Of a stretch of DNA of 64,000 nt, positions 24,201 through 35,591 are shown piece after piece. The number at the start of each line of letters is the position of its first letter. Within the stretch, counting starts at the first letter, position 1. This stretch comes from Eutypa lata (lineage: Eukaryota; Ascomycota; Sordariomycetes; Xylariales; Diatrypaceae): positions 3,343,001 through 3,407,000 of the forward strand of contig JAKULF010000006.1 of assembly GCA_022661535.1 (NCBI GenBank). Reading direction: 5' to 3'. Below the pieces are notes generated by a model that ran no database searches, was not told the DNA's origin, and saw only the letters and a list, made by a program, of their open reading frames with translations. A program made the translations under genes and the position numbers.

Positions 24201-27200
24201 CGAGTCGCGGCTCAGCCGCGAGTACCGCTTCCGCCGCGACCCATACCATGATTTGCTCGGGGTCCGCATCACTGATTCAACGACGATTGAGCCCCGCTGG
24301 CGCCACATGCTGAGTTTGACCACATTGCCGTGGCTTGCTCACCATGTCGTCGACGGCCTTCCCATTTTCCCGGGATCGGGCTATCTCTGCATGGCAATCG
24401 AAGCTATGGTACAGCTCAGACGCGATCGCTTTCCCGAACGGTCGCTCGAGACTCTAGCCCTCCGCGATGTGTCGTTTCTCCGAGGGCTGGTGGTACCGGA
24501 GCCGCCGCAGCGCAAGGAGGTGCAGCTAAGTTTTAAGCCGCTGGCCTATGCGGACTTCAGCTTCGGCTTCTCCATCACCGCGCTTTCTGATGGGGAATGG
24601 CACGAGCATTGTCGAGGTCTCATTGAGGGCATACTTGCCGACGAGAAAGCTACTGAAGAGGAAATACCAGTCCTCGCGAGCCCGCAGGTATTGCCCGGCA
24701 GCATAACGCTCCAGGCCGACGAGATCTACCGAGACTTCGCCGCGGCCGGTAACGTGTACGGGCCGACATTCACAGGCATCCGCTCTATGACGTTGGCGTC
24801 CGATGCTTCCCAGGCGACAGCGCTGGTCGAAATCCCCAACATCGCAGCCCTGATGCCAGCGCAGTACCAGGCGCCGCACCTCATCCACCCATCAACGCTT
24901 GATATTCTTCTCCATACAGGACTACCCCTGGTCGCTAGAAACCTTGGTCCTGGCTCTGTTATGCCAGTTCATATCGGCGAGCTGCTGCTGTCGTCGACTA
25001 CGACAGGGCTTCCCCGAGATCCTGGATCACAGCTCAATGTTGCAACGAAGCTCACGTCGAGCCACTTCCGCACTGCTAATGCCGATATATCCGTCACCAC
25101 CGGTGGAGACCGCCCGGTGCTGTCCATCTCGGCAATGGAGATGCGAAGTCTCGGCCAGTCGCCGAGTGCTATTGAGGCTGCTGGAAACGCAGATGACATC
25201 TGCTATGAGCTCGACTGGAAACCCGATATGGAACATCTACGGGCTGAAGACTTGTCATCCGACCTAAACCTGGCTGAGCTCGTCAGGCACATCTTCTTCA
25301 AGAGCGGCAATCTCTCAGTCCTCGAGCTAGGCGCGACCGGTGGAGATCTGGGGTTGACCGTTCACAATACAATCGATATGTACGGTGGCACATTAACTTC
25401 GTATGATTTGGTCGACGCGACGCCCGACCTGCTAGATGAGGCGCGTCAGAAGTTGGCGGGGTACCCTATCCGCTACCGTACTTTGACCTCTGATAGAGAC
25501 CCGGCGTCTCAGGGCTTCGAGCCGGATTCTTACGATGTTGCCTTGGCCTCCACTATTGATTCCGTTCACCATGCTTCTATCCTCCTAAAGTCAAACGGCA
25601 TACTGGTACTGGTGTTGAAACGGGATGTCGCCTTATCAGACGACTCATGGCGCTCTGTCTTGCGAGAAAGCCCGACTCCTCTAGACGTGCAGCTGACATT
25701 CTACGACGCCCCTCGAGGCAGCTTGATAGTCGTAGCGAGACCCAAGAAGATTCCTCAGCTGCCGTCCAGCATCCAGATACTTGCCCATTCAACAGATTTC
25801 TCGGCTCCGTCCTGGGTTGCAACATTAGCGGAAAATTTAAGCACCCTTGGCGTCAAGATTTCATTAAATACGTTACGCAAGGACACCATTCGTATAACTA
25901 ATGAATCCGATGCCGATGGTTGTATCTTGGTCGTCGACGACCAGCCCGAGGCGATCCTCTCAGATCCGTCTTGCTTTAGCGCTGTCACGGCGTTGCTGAA
26001 GCAGCCAGGCCGTCTTGTCTGGCTCAGCCCGGATAATCCGTTATCAATGCACCAAATCACCGGTGTCGCTCGGACAGCTCATGCTGAGAATGACAAGCTA
26101 CGCCTCACTACAATCCACGCCTCGGCCGACTTGCTAGAGGTGAATTCGGGTCATAGTCGGCTGCTGGGCCTATTAGCTAGCTCTTTCAGTCGCAACGCCA
26201 CCAAGGATGGTGAATCGCACCAAGAGCGCGAGTATCGTGTGCGTGAAAATGGCACGGTCCTTGTGCCCCGTCTCAGTCGTAGCGAGCAACTTAATCGCGC
26301 TGTCAGCACCGATAATCCGGACGCTCCGGAGACTAAACTATCGCATTTTCTTAATGATTCACAACCACTCGTCCTCCCTCTCAGCGACACTAACGGCGAC
26401 GACGTTAATGCCGTATTTGTTTACGATGAAGATGCGTTAGTAAGTCCCTTAGCCGATGACGCCATCGAGATCGAGGCGGAAGCGATTGCGCTGTCTGAGC
26501 CAACTATCGCAGCGTCCCTAGGCCAGTATGCAGGAGTCGTCAAGCGGGTTGGCGTCGCTGTCGATTCGTTTGCTCCAAATGACCGCGTTTTTGCTATAGG
26601 GAACGCCGTCTGTGCCAGTCGTCCACGTATTTCACACACCCAAGTTGGTCACATACCGCAAGATGTCCCGACCGCTGCCGCTGCGGCGCTTCTCCTGGAC
26701 ACCATGGCAGCCTCCCATGCCCTGCGTGGGCTGGCCAGGTTGACGCCAGCAAAGGATGTGCTCATCCACGGTGCCCTAAGCGCTGTCGGGCGGGCGGCGG
26801 TGGCGACTGCACGGTCTATTGGCGCCCGCATTACCGCTACAGCCGCTGATCCCGCCGAGGCCCGTGTGCTAACGGATATTTACGGCATCCCTGCCAGCGA
26901 CATACTCGTCGCTCGTCGTTCCTTCAGCCGCCGCGCCCCACAAGACGTGTTTGCCGACGGCGGCCTGGATGCAATTATCCAGGCTAGCGAGGATGCTGCT
27001 GTCCCTGCGGAGGCATTAGCTTATCTCAAGCCCTTTGGGTCCGTGGTCGTCATAGGCCAGTTGGCTCCGGTTGTGGCTACTACGAAGTTGCCGCGCAATG
27101 CAGCCATGCACGTCTGCGATATCGTGGGGCTCCTCCAGGCTTACCCGGACTTGACAGCCGATCTAATGGTCCAGGCTGCTGCTGCATTCAAACACCTCCC

Positions 27201-30200
27201 AGTGGCGGGCCTAGATCTACACACCCGCGATGTCTCGCGTGTCGCTGAAGCCCTTCGACTAGTCCACACCGGTGCCACCAACCAGATTATTCTCCGGGCG
27301 GAACCAGACTCCATCGTACCGGTCGCGGTGCCGCTGAGCAAAGCAGCCAACGACTGGGGGAACGAGAATGCCTCCTACGTCATCGCCGGGGGACTGGGAG
27401 ATCTCGGCCGGCGTCTTCTTTTCCTCATGGCGCATCGTGGGGCGAAGCACCTGGTATCTCTCTCCCGGCGTGTGGCCGACCATGACGACTATCGCGAGTT
27501 GCAGGCGCAGCTACAGGAAGTCAGTCCGGGATGTCGACTCTACTGCATCACCTGCGATATTACGTCAGACTCTAGCTTGCGTGCAGCGGCCAACCTAGTA
27601 CAAATAGGCATAGCACCGGTGAGAGGGGTCATTCACTCGGCCGCTATTCTAAAGGTGTGTAACCTGTAACATTCCTACAGCTCCTATTCGTCGTGCTCTA
27701 GTTTAGCCGTGATGGATTTATAACGACGAAATGCTGACCATCGCAGGATCGACCCCTGGACTCGATGACGTACGATGATTATCTCGCCGCGAGCAAAATC
27801 AAAGTCGAAGGCACGCTTGCGCTGGAGCGCGCCTTCTCGTCACCCAGCCTCGACTTCTTCGTCATGCTATCCTCTGCCGTCAATATCGTCGGTGCTAGTG
27901 GCCAGGCCAATTACAACGCTGGGAATTCCGTCCAAGATGCTATAGCGCAGGAGCGTAAGAACTCGTCATGCCATTTCATGTCGCTTAGCATCGGCTGGAT
28001 TGAAGATGCTGTCCATACTGCGGACAACCAGGCGCGACTGAACGGTCTTCGCCGGGCCGGCCTCAGAGCTATTCACCATGATGAGCTACAGTGCATTCTG
28101 GACTACGCCCTCGGGGCCGCCGGTAGGCACACCCGTCCATCACAGGCCGTCGTTGGCTTCACGGCATCTTCTCTCTCACAAGCTACCGCTGCCAATGGAA
28201 ACATACACTCGGCTATGTTCTGCCATGTTTCTGAGGCTCCCAGCGATGCATCAGCCGAGACCACGTCGGCGTCTGCTGTTCTAACCTTCCCGCAAGTCGT
28301 GGCCAGCGGTAACTCCGCGTTGGTAGTAGACTTCATTGCCAAGGCGATTGTCAACCAGCTCGCACGGCTGATTTCTATCGATCCCGCTCTCATCAATGAC
28401 AGCCAGGGCTCTATACTTGCTCTCGGTCTTGATTCGCTCGTTGCCATCGAGCTGCGGAACTGGGTGATGCGCGAGTTCAATGCCCCCCTGCAGTCATCCG
28501 AAGTTCTGACGGACCAAACCGTCCACGCTCTGGCGGAGAAGATAACCTCCCGTTTACGTGTAGCTTCATTGGATGACAGGGCCAACGATGATGACGATGA
28601 CGATGGAAGGGGCAGCGACGGGACTAGAGGAAGCGACTTGGACTCTACTGAGAAGCTATCGCACTCTGTAGTGACTCCTTCCACCCCAAGGAGTACAATT
28701 ACCAAAGAGCTCCCTATCAAATTATCACCTGTTCCAATTCCTCCCCTCGAGGATACCCTTCGATTATTTGAGCAATCCCGTCTCGCCGTAGACTCAACGG
28801 AAGACCAACACGCCTTGACCGATGCTGTGCGGGAGTTCTTAGAGGGGCCCGGTCCCTCCTTGCAACGCCAGCTCGAGGAAGCAAGCCCCGAGGCCATCGC
28901 GGAGGCCTACGAACGCCACATCTACCTTGAGCGCCGCGAACCACTGCAGGACTACAGCGAGTTCTCAGTCGGACACCCTGTAGACGCGCCGACCCACCCC
29001 CAGGCCATGCGTGCCGCTATCCTAACAGTTGCTGCCGTAGAATTTGCCCGTCACCTGGCGGCTGGTGATATCCCCCCCGACATGCTCCATGGAGAATACC
29101 TCACAGGGGAAGCCCGTGACTGGCTCTTCTATGCAACTCGCCGGCCCGCTGTTGGCCTCGACTATATGCAGAGCTACCCTCCAAACCAGAGAGTTGCCGT
29201 TCTGCGGCGCGGCCATGTTTTCCAGTTAGCTCTCCCTAGCCTCGACACCCCGCTAGATTTATCGGCGTTGTATGCCACCTACGAGGAGATTATGAAGGCC
29301 TCAGAGGAGACTCGAGCATCTGTCTGTACCCTTACAGCTGACCAGCGGGACTCGTGGGCACAGGTATGTCACACCTATATTTATCTCTTTCCAGTTCATC
29401 ATGCTAACTATCTCAATAGTTCCGCCACGAGCTTGAGCTCGATCCTGATAACGTTGCCGCCCTAGCCGCTATCGATTCATCGGCATTTGTTATGTGTCTC
29501 GATGACGAGTCACCCAGTAACGCCGGAGAGCGGCATACGCAATTCCTTCTTAACGGCCAAGCTCACCCCTTCGCCAACCGCTGGCTAGATAAGCCAGTCC
29601 AGTTCGCCGTAGCATCCAACGGTCTGTCGGCAGGTATCTACGATCATGCCAAGGTCGACGGCATGGATGTGCGCGGGCTCCATCGGCACGTCACACACGC
29701 GCTATTTGCTCACCCATCCAATTCATTCGACTCGTCCTCCTCAAACCCCACTACCTATCCCTTCTACGAACATATCTGGAAGCCCACGCCATCCATCTTA
29801 CAGCGCATCGAGCAGGTCCGGGATAACTGCAAGTCGTACGGCCTCATCGACCACCAATACGTCAACATCGACAGCCTCGGCCTCGACTTCCTCCGCGACC
29901 ACCGCGTCCCGCCCAAAGCCACCGCCCATCTCACCGTCCTTGTCGCGCTCTACCTCGTCGATGCCATGATACGCCCGGCCTGGGAGATCGTGTCGCTGGC
30001 TACGTTTGCGCGCGGCCGCCTGGACTGGATCCAGACCGTCACGCCGCCCGTGCGCGCCTTCGTCGAGGCGGCCGCCGCAGTCGCAGTTGCAGAAGGAGAC
30101 GACGTTATTTCCAAGGCGCAGCACGCGCACGCCCTCCTCGGTCCCGCCGCCGCCGCCCACTCGTCGGCCATCTCCACCGCGGCTCGGGGCCGCGGCTTCG

Positions 30201-30631
30201 TGAACCACATGTACGCGCTTCTCGGGGTAGCGCTATCCTCCTCTTCCTCAACAACTACAACTACAACCACCGATAACAACAACAACAACAACAACAACAA
30301 TAAAAACCTACCAGCGATCTTCCGCACCCGCGCCTGGGATGCGACGCGCCGCGGCGGTCCCGATCAGGACCTGAAGATCGGATTCATGCCCACGGACGAC
30401 GACGACCACAACCACAACCACAGCCACAACCACAACCTCGAGGACGTGAGCGTCCGCTGGGACGAGGGCGGGTTCCTGATGCACGGCCAACGCGGCGTCT
30501 ACGTCCACTGCGACGTGCGCGAGCACCACGCCAGCTTCGCCGTCTCGGCGCGCCCCGAGTACGCCGCTGCCGTGTGCGAGGCGCTGGGCCGGGCTGCTGG
30601 GGTCGTGGTGGGACTTTTGGCGAATCGCTGA
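21287..30631 (+). CDS. Highly reducing polyketide synthase with C-terminal carnitine-acyltransferase-type release domain
   Basis: Exons 21287-21773, 21944-27654, 27747-29363 and 29420-30631 join in phase to 3008 residues. Domains in order: KS (about 6-430; Cys184 in LDTGCSGGL, His320 in EAHGTGT, His359 in GHTEN); AT (about 535-860; Ser632 in GHSSGE); DH (about 940-1230; His963 in HHVVDGLPIFP, Asp1149 in HPSTLDILLH); a short methyltransferase-like segment (VLELGATGG, about 1289); ER (about 1650-1960, with an atypical HGALSAVGRAAV nucleotide loop); KR (GGLGDLG, Ser2109 and Tyr2122); ACP (LGLDSLVAIEL, Ser2296); and from about 2395 to the end a choline/carnitine acyltransferase fold with catalytic His2681 in YDHAKVDGM. 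HR-PKSs with such a cAT domain are known (Trichoderma virens Tv6-931), where it releases the chain by transesterification to a polyol. By analogy this enzyme should make a reduced fatty-acid-like chain and hand it to a hydroxylated acceptor. The ER and methylation functions are doubtful. Confidence 0.95.
30270..30440. repeat. AAC and CAACCA repeats within the PKS cAT domain
   Basis: An AAC run at about 30275-30300 encodes nine asparagines after a Thr run. About 100 bases on, a CCACAA-type repeat near 30404-30435 encodes alternating His-Asn after four Asp. Both keep the frame and sit either side of the segment AIFRTRAWDATRRGG, so they look like expanded surface loops within the acyltransferase. 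Confidence 0.8.
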
Positions 30632-31849
30632 ATGGAGTGATGTATGTATGTGATGGGGTGGTCAAGACTTTTTTTTTCCTTCCTTACTTTTCCTCTTGTC
30701 TTTTATTTTGCTTTTTCTTTTTTCTTTTCTTCTTCTTCAAGATGATGATCACGATGATTATGATGGAAACGACTTTTAGCGTTTGTTAATGATAATGTTT
30801 TGGTGTCTGTCGCATTTGCATGCATGCATGTGTTTACTTGTCAGATATTGCCTCTCGGGTTGTCATAGTAGTTTACGGTCCTGTTTATAGCTTTATATGG
30901 TGGTTCATTCACCTTTACATATTTATAACAAATTATTTGTGCTGCAATGTTGTGCAGCCCATTTTAGATTATTCGCAACGACTAGTGGTATATCGCTCCA
31001 TCATAGAAGAGACAGTGATATGCTATATAACCGACTTTTGTCTTTCACGACGCATCTGTCAACTTCATATATCCTTTCAAACTCCATTGACTCGAATCAT
31101 GGTTTTTGAAAAGTAACACTTGTAAAACCGTAATTAACTATTGTAATCTTCGTGGTCTATACTTGTGTCGTAATAATGCCTGTTCAGAATATTCTTTACA
31201 ATTTACCAAATAGGGGTTGGCCTATGGGGAAAAGGGGGGTTGCACGACATATTATCAGATACCTCCCAGCTTCAATACATTGCAGGTTACAGGCCTTCCA
31301 ATTTCGATCATGATATCCTGAAATACTAATGCCGGGTGCAACTTCTCGCTAGCTAAAAGACCACGGTCCAGAATCCTGAATAGAATACAACATCCAGTAT
31401 AACCTATAATTTAGCCCTTTAGCCGGAGATTGCCACCAAGTCTTCTGAATTTCCCTAACCACGTTCGAACACGATCCATTGGACATGGATCACGTCACAT
31501 AATCATTGATATGCTATCGATTATCGGACCATAGTTCATATTTATTAATCGATGCGGAGAATCGGGGACCTAGGTAGCAGTCTGTAAGCCCTTTTCATAT
31601 ATAATCCATGACAAAACCAGATAAGAAATGGAAAGTAAACCATTTACATGCTTCACTAGGCACCATTTGATAATCTCTCCAAGTTATCATGAGAATCCAA
31701 GCGTAGCACGCACACTATTACTGAATAACTAGTACTCCACAGCGACCTGAACACGCTTGAATGAGAACCTAGCATATCATTCCATCCAGAACACCCATCT
31801 GACATCGCATAGGAAATATAATAGAAAGGGGGAAAGTGTTACGCATAAG
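30632..31849. other. Intergenic, 3' flank of PKS and promoter of lactonase-like gene
   Basis: A long pyrimidine tract (about 30669-30740) follows the PKS stop. An ACCTAGGT palindrome lies at 31568-31575. Short frames at 30820-31116 have no coding character. The frame upstream of 31850 is open but lacks protein features. Confidence 0.55.
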
Positions 31850-33253
31850 ATGTTGGCACTAGCTTTTTTGCTGGGATGCTTCGCCGTAGCATATGCGCGG
31901 GTGCACCACCTGATCGTCGGCAACCTAGACCTCCCGGCATCTCTTTACGTGCTCGAATTCGACGACCAGAGCCTAGACTTCCGGATCGTCAGTAACAACA
32001 CGGCGGAAAGCTCGCATGCCTGGATCACCTTCGGTGTGAGAAGCCCTACCCTATGTTCATTCTATGCGCCTGCCTACCTATACTATATATGGACATATGT
32101 ATGCATGCATGCGCCCTTACTGACTTCCTAACACCAGCATACAAGAGATACCATCTACGGTGCCTCGCTCAACAGCTCCAAGACGTCTCAGTACGAGCTC
32201 GAGCTCACGGCCAACAAGAGCAGTCTGCACTTGGTAAACAGCGCGCCCAACTGCGGCGACCTTACGAGCGCCTACGTCATCGCAGCTAGCCAGCGCGCGC
32301 CCTACGACGTGTACAGCGTGGCGTGGGAGGGCCCAAACGTATGCGGGACGGCGTTCTCGTCATCGCTATCGCCGAACACCACTGCCTCCACCTCTTGGAC
32401 GTACAGCGAGGAATCCGGCGTGCACGGGCTGGCGCTTGCGTTCAACGACACGGTGCTGTACTCGGCCGACCTGACCGAGAACTCGATCTGGACTCATCGT
32501 ATTGCGGATAGTAGCGGTGAAGATGGCAAGAGTAACGGTAATGTTGGGCAGGTCGAGCAGGTCGGACGCCTTCAGTTGCAGGAGGGATTGGGCCCTAGAC
32601 ATCTGGTCGTCCATCCGACGGGGCTGTATCTCCATGTCATCATGGAGACTGCGAACGAGCTGTTTACGTTCGACTTGGATGAAACAACCCACGAGCCGGG
32701 GCGGGCCGTCTCCGTCTGGAACTTTTTACCCGGTGGTGCGTTAGGCCCTTCTTTCTTTTCCCCTCATTTATATAGTATTTTTACCTTTTTTACGGCAATC
32801 TTTTTTTTCTCTCTCTCAAAGGGGTACTTCCCTGAGCCAAGATGAAAATTGTGCATTGCTAATCACATGTTGATAGAAGCAAGCGTCAGCGACTACTGGG
32901 CCGCCGAGGTCGCCCTCTCGCCCAACGGGAGATACCTCTGGGTGTCGTCGCGGGCGCGCGAGGAGGCCGACCCGGGCTACCTGGCGGCGTTCCTGCTCAG
33001 CGAGGAGGGCTACGTCGAGCGGCGAATGTTCACCGTCCCGACGACGACGCTGGGCGGTAGCGCCAACAGCGTCGCCCCGGCGCCGTGGTCCGACGAGATC
33101 GTGGCCATGACCGATTTCGGGACCGGCTACGTGCAGATCTGGCAGATGAGCGAACCTAGGGAGCCCGGGCCCGGCTTCCAGACTGCGGAGGCCGTCGCGA
33201 GGGTCGATATCGCGGATGGTGGGTGCTGCGCTAATGCTATTTGGTATGATTGA
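31850..33253 (+). CDS. Secreted carboxy-cis,cis-muconate cyclase / lactonase-like beta-propeller
   Basis: Exons 31850-32035, 32138-32735 and 32877-33253 join in phase to 386 residues. The ATG at 31850 starts a signal peptide (MLALAFLLGCFAVAYA); the 31 in-frame upstream codons are not protein-like. Propeller-type repeats follow: RVHHLIVGNLDLPASLYVLE at the start, GPRHLVVHPTGLYLHVIMET, then AAEVALSPNGRYLWVSSR, and the family's typical end GGCCANAIWYD. The family includes fungal 3-carboxymuconate lactonizing enzyme, a seven-bladed propeller of similar length, and secreted relatives of unknown substrate. The 3' neighbour is the convergent P450 320 bases away. In this setting it may open, close or hydrolyse a lactone or ester of the polyketide outside the cell, which is inference. 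Catabolism of aromatics is the alternative. Confidence 0.87.
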
Positions 33254-33573
33254 GGGATGAGGAGGAGTTGTAAGGCACTTACTTTCATTAGGGCAGCTTA
33301 GTATGCGTTCTGTCATGTCGGGCGTATTAAGAAGCACGGGGTGGGGACGCTAATAGATGGATCATCTGGAGTGCTGATATGATTAAATACGTATAAGAAA
33401 ATCGCATAAATAATGTTGTTCAGTAAGAATTACGACGCGAACCCGAACTTATTATTATGCTTGCACACGGGCCTATGCCATATCAAAGTAATGAGCAAAC
33501 CTAAGGTGTCAAGGACATGCGCGGGATATATAACATATCTATTATCTATGCAACATAATATGATACTCGGAGA
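33254..33573. other. Convergent 3' intergenic spacer
   Basis: This 320-base AT-rich spacer separates the stop codons of two convergent genes. It presumably holds both polyadenylation regions. Nothing else is recognised. Confidence 0.6.
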
Positions 33574-35591
33574 CTACCTAGTCTTGACCTTAACCGGCAA
33601 CTTGCCTTTAACGTGACCAGTAGCAACCAGCTCCGGCAGCTCGACCTGGTACGCCTTGTACCCAAACATGGTAGGCGCATCCTCGGGGTACATGTCCTGG
33701 AAGTCGAACTCGCGGACGGTGAGGGCGAGCACGAGCTTCATCTCGAGCTGGGCCAGCTCCTGGCCGATGCAGTTCCTAGGCCCCATCTCGAACGGCCGCC
33801 ACGTGTTCTTGACGGGATAGTAGGGATCGGATTCGTCGCGGATCAGCCAGCGGTCGGGGAGGAACCGGTCAGCCTCGGGCCAGTAGTGCGGGTCGCGCTG
33901 GAGGGTAGACTCGGACGAGTGGACCATGAAACCCTCGGTCGGGTACCGCGTCCCCGTCTGCGGGTTCGTGATGAAGAACCCCTTCGCCCCCTCGCGGATG
34001 GTGCCCCCGACAGGCGGGTACAGACGTAGCGCCTCCTTGATGATGCCGAGGGTGTACGGCATCTTGTTGAGCAGGGTGGGGTCCTTGATTATTAGGTCGG
34101 CGGCAGCAGCTCTGTCGGTACCCAGCACCTCGTCGTGCTCGGCGCGGGTTCTCGCTGCCATATCCGGGTGCTGGCTGAGTTGGTAGTAAGAGTAGGCGAG
34201 CGTCGTGGCCGTGGTGTCGTGGCCGGCAAACAGAAAAATCTTGACGTGCTGGACCACGCCCTCGATGAATTCGGGAGGTATGGAGCCTCTTGCTGAGTAG
34301 TCTTGCACTTCGTTGATATACGACTTCAGAGCTAGAGATAGAACCGTTTTAGGACCTTCGATCTTCTCGTAGTTACGCACTGTGTCTTGGATAAGCGGCA
34401 ACATCGCATTGCGAAATTGCCGGTTATACATCCAGTGCTTAATGTGGCGTGTTGGGCTGAGTTGTTTCCACAGGTTGAGCTGGAAGTAGAGTAGTCCTAA
34501 TTGTTTAGTCATGGCAGACATTAAGGGGTTCTCCCTAATCTGGGAATGTAGTCTTGCCCCACTATAACTTGGTTAGTAGTAGAACTGGCATATGTACATA
34601 GTAGCATATGTAATAGGTAGCGCAACTTACAGGACAGCCCGTCCGATAATGTCGACCGTGAGGGGTGTAGTAAAGTCTTCAAGTTTCACGATCTCATCGC
34701 TATCAGCAACCTTATGAAGGCGTTCTTTGAAGACTAAGACCTCTTCGACGAACGAAGGGATGAGGGAGAGCAGGTTTCTCGCAGAAAAGCCAGGATTGAA
34801 TATAGCCCTAGCCGTCTTCCATTCTTGCCCCTCAAGGTGCACTAGATCGCGTCCGCCTGTGAAATGCTTGAACTCCAGATTTCCTTGCGCCCAGTATTTC
34901 GGTAGGCTGTGGTCTTGGGTAAACTGGGCATTCATGTCCGGATGGAAGACAGCCAACATGGGGAAGCTTACTGGCCACACGTCCATCTAAGATAGTCAAT
35001 GTTAGATACCCTGTCTGAAAAAAAACCTGCAGGGACCTCCTCTGCGTAACTGGCCACTATATATGGCAATATTTCGGTTTAAGAGAAATTGGTTCAGAAA
35101 GAGAGGTGACATAGCGATGTACCTACATAGAGACATCCGGCGCTGGAGATTTCGGGAAACGTTTGTTGGAGAAGATGAATATTCCAATGAGAATGGGCAT
35201 CCTGTGGGTATTTGGCCTTCATTACGACTTTGCCGATCGTCCAGAGGTGTCCAAGGAGAAACGAATGTTCCATGATCGGCTAAATCAGCAGGTAAGTAAG
35301 GGACTACTGCTTGGGAGCCAGAAAAGTGGTTTGACAAAGCGTCTACATGATGGATTTTCGACAACCAGCTTCACGAAGAGACTGGGGAATAGAATATAAT
35401 GAGAGGAGGTTTAAGCGACGTACGATTCCATATTCCTTCTGAACCCGGCGAAACCTCATGCGGACCTGATAGAGGCGAATAAAGAACACAACTAAGCCGA
35501 GCAGGGCCAGGTACCCTATAACCTTTGGGAGTGCCCTCAGGCCAATGAAGGCCGGATTCTCTCTTGAAGATCCCTCCATGACTTCCTTCAC
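33574..35591 (-). CDS. Cytochrome P450 monooxygenase
   Basis: Exons 35591-35424, 35279-35127, 34986-34631 and 34561-33574 join in phase to 554 residues. The N-terminus carries an ER anchor (VIGYLALLGLVVFFIRLY). Key motifs are the C-helix EGQEWKTARAIFNPGFS, I-helix AGHDTTATTLAY (oxygen activation), K-helix EALRLYPPV (ExxR), and heme loop FEMGPRNCIGQELAQLE with the thiolate Cys490. All catalytic elements are intact. Two long introns (144 and 140 bp) hide the small second exon, which encodes the proline-rich hinge region PIMEHSFLLGHLWTIGK. Class II P450s of this kind hydroxylate or epoxidise lipophilic substrates using a CPR partner. Sitting 3 kb from the PKS end, it is the best candidate for oxidising the polyketide. 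The family number cannot be assigned without alignment. Confidence 0.93.

Noticed and set aside
28103..28897. 264-residue antisense frame within the PKS
   Set aside because: It overlaps the conserved ACP coding region and has no recognisable domain.
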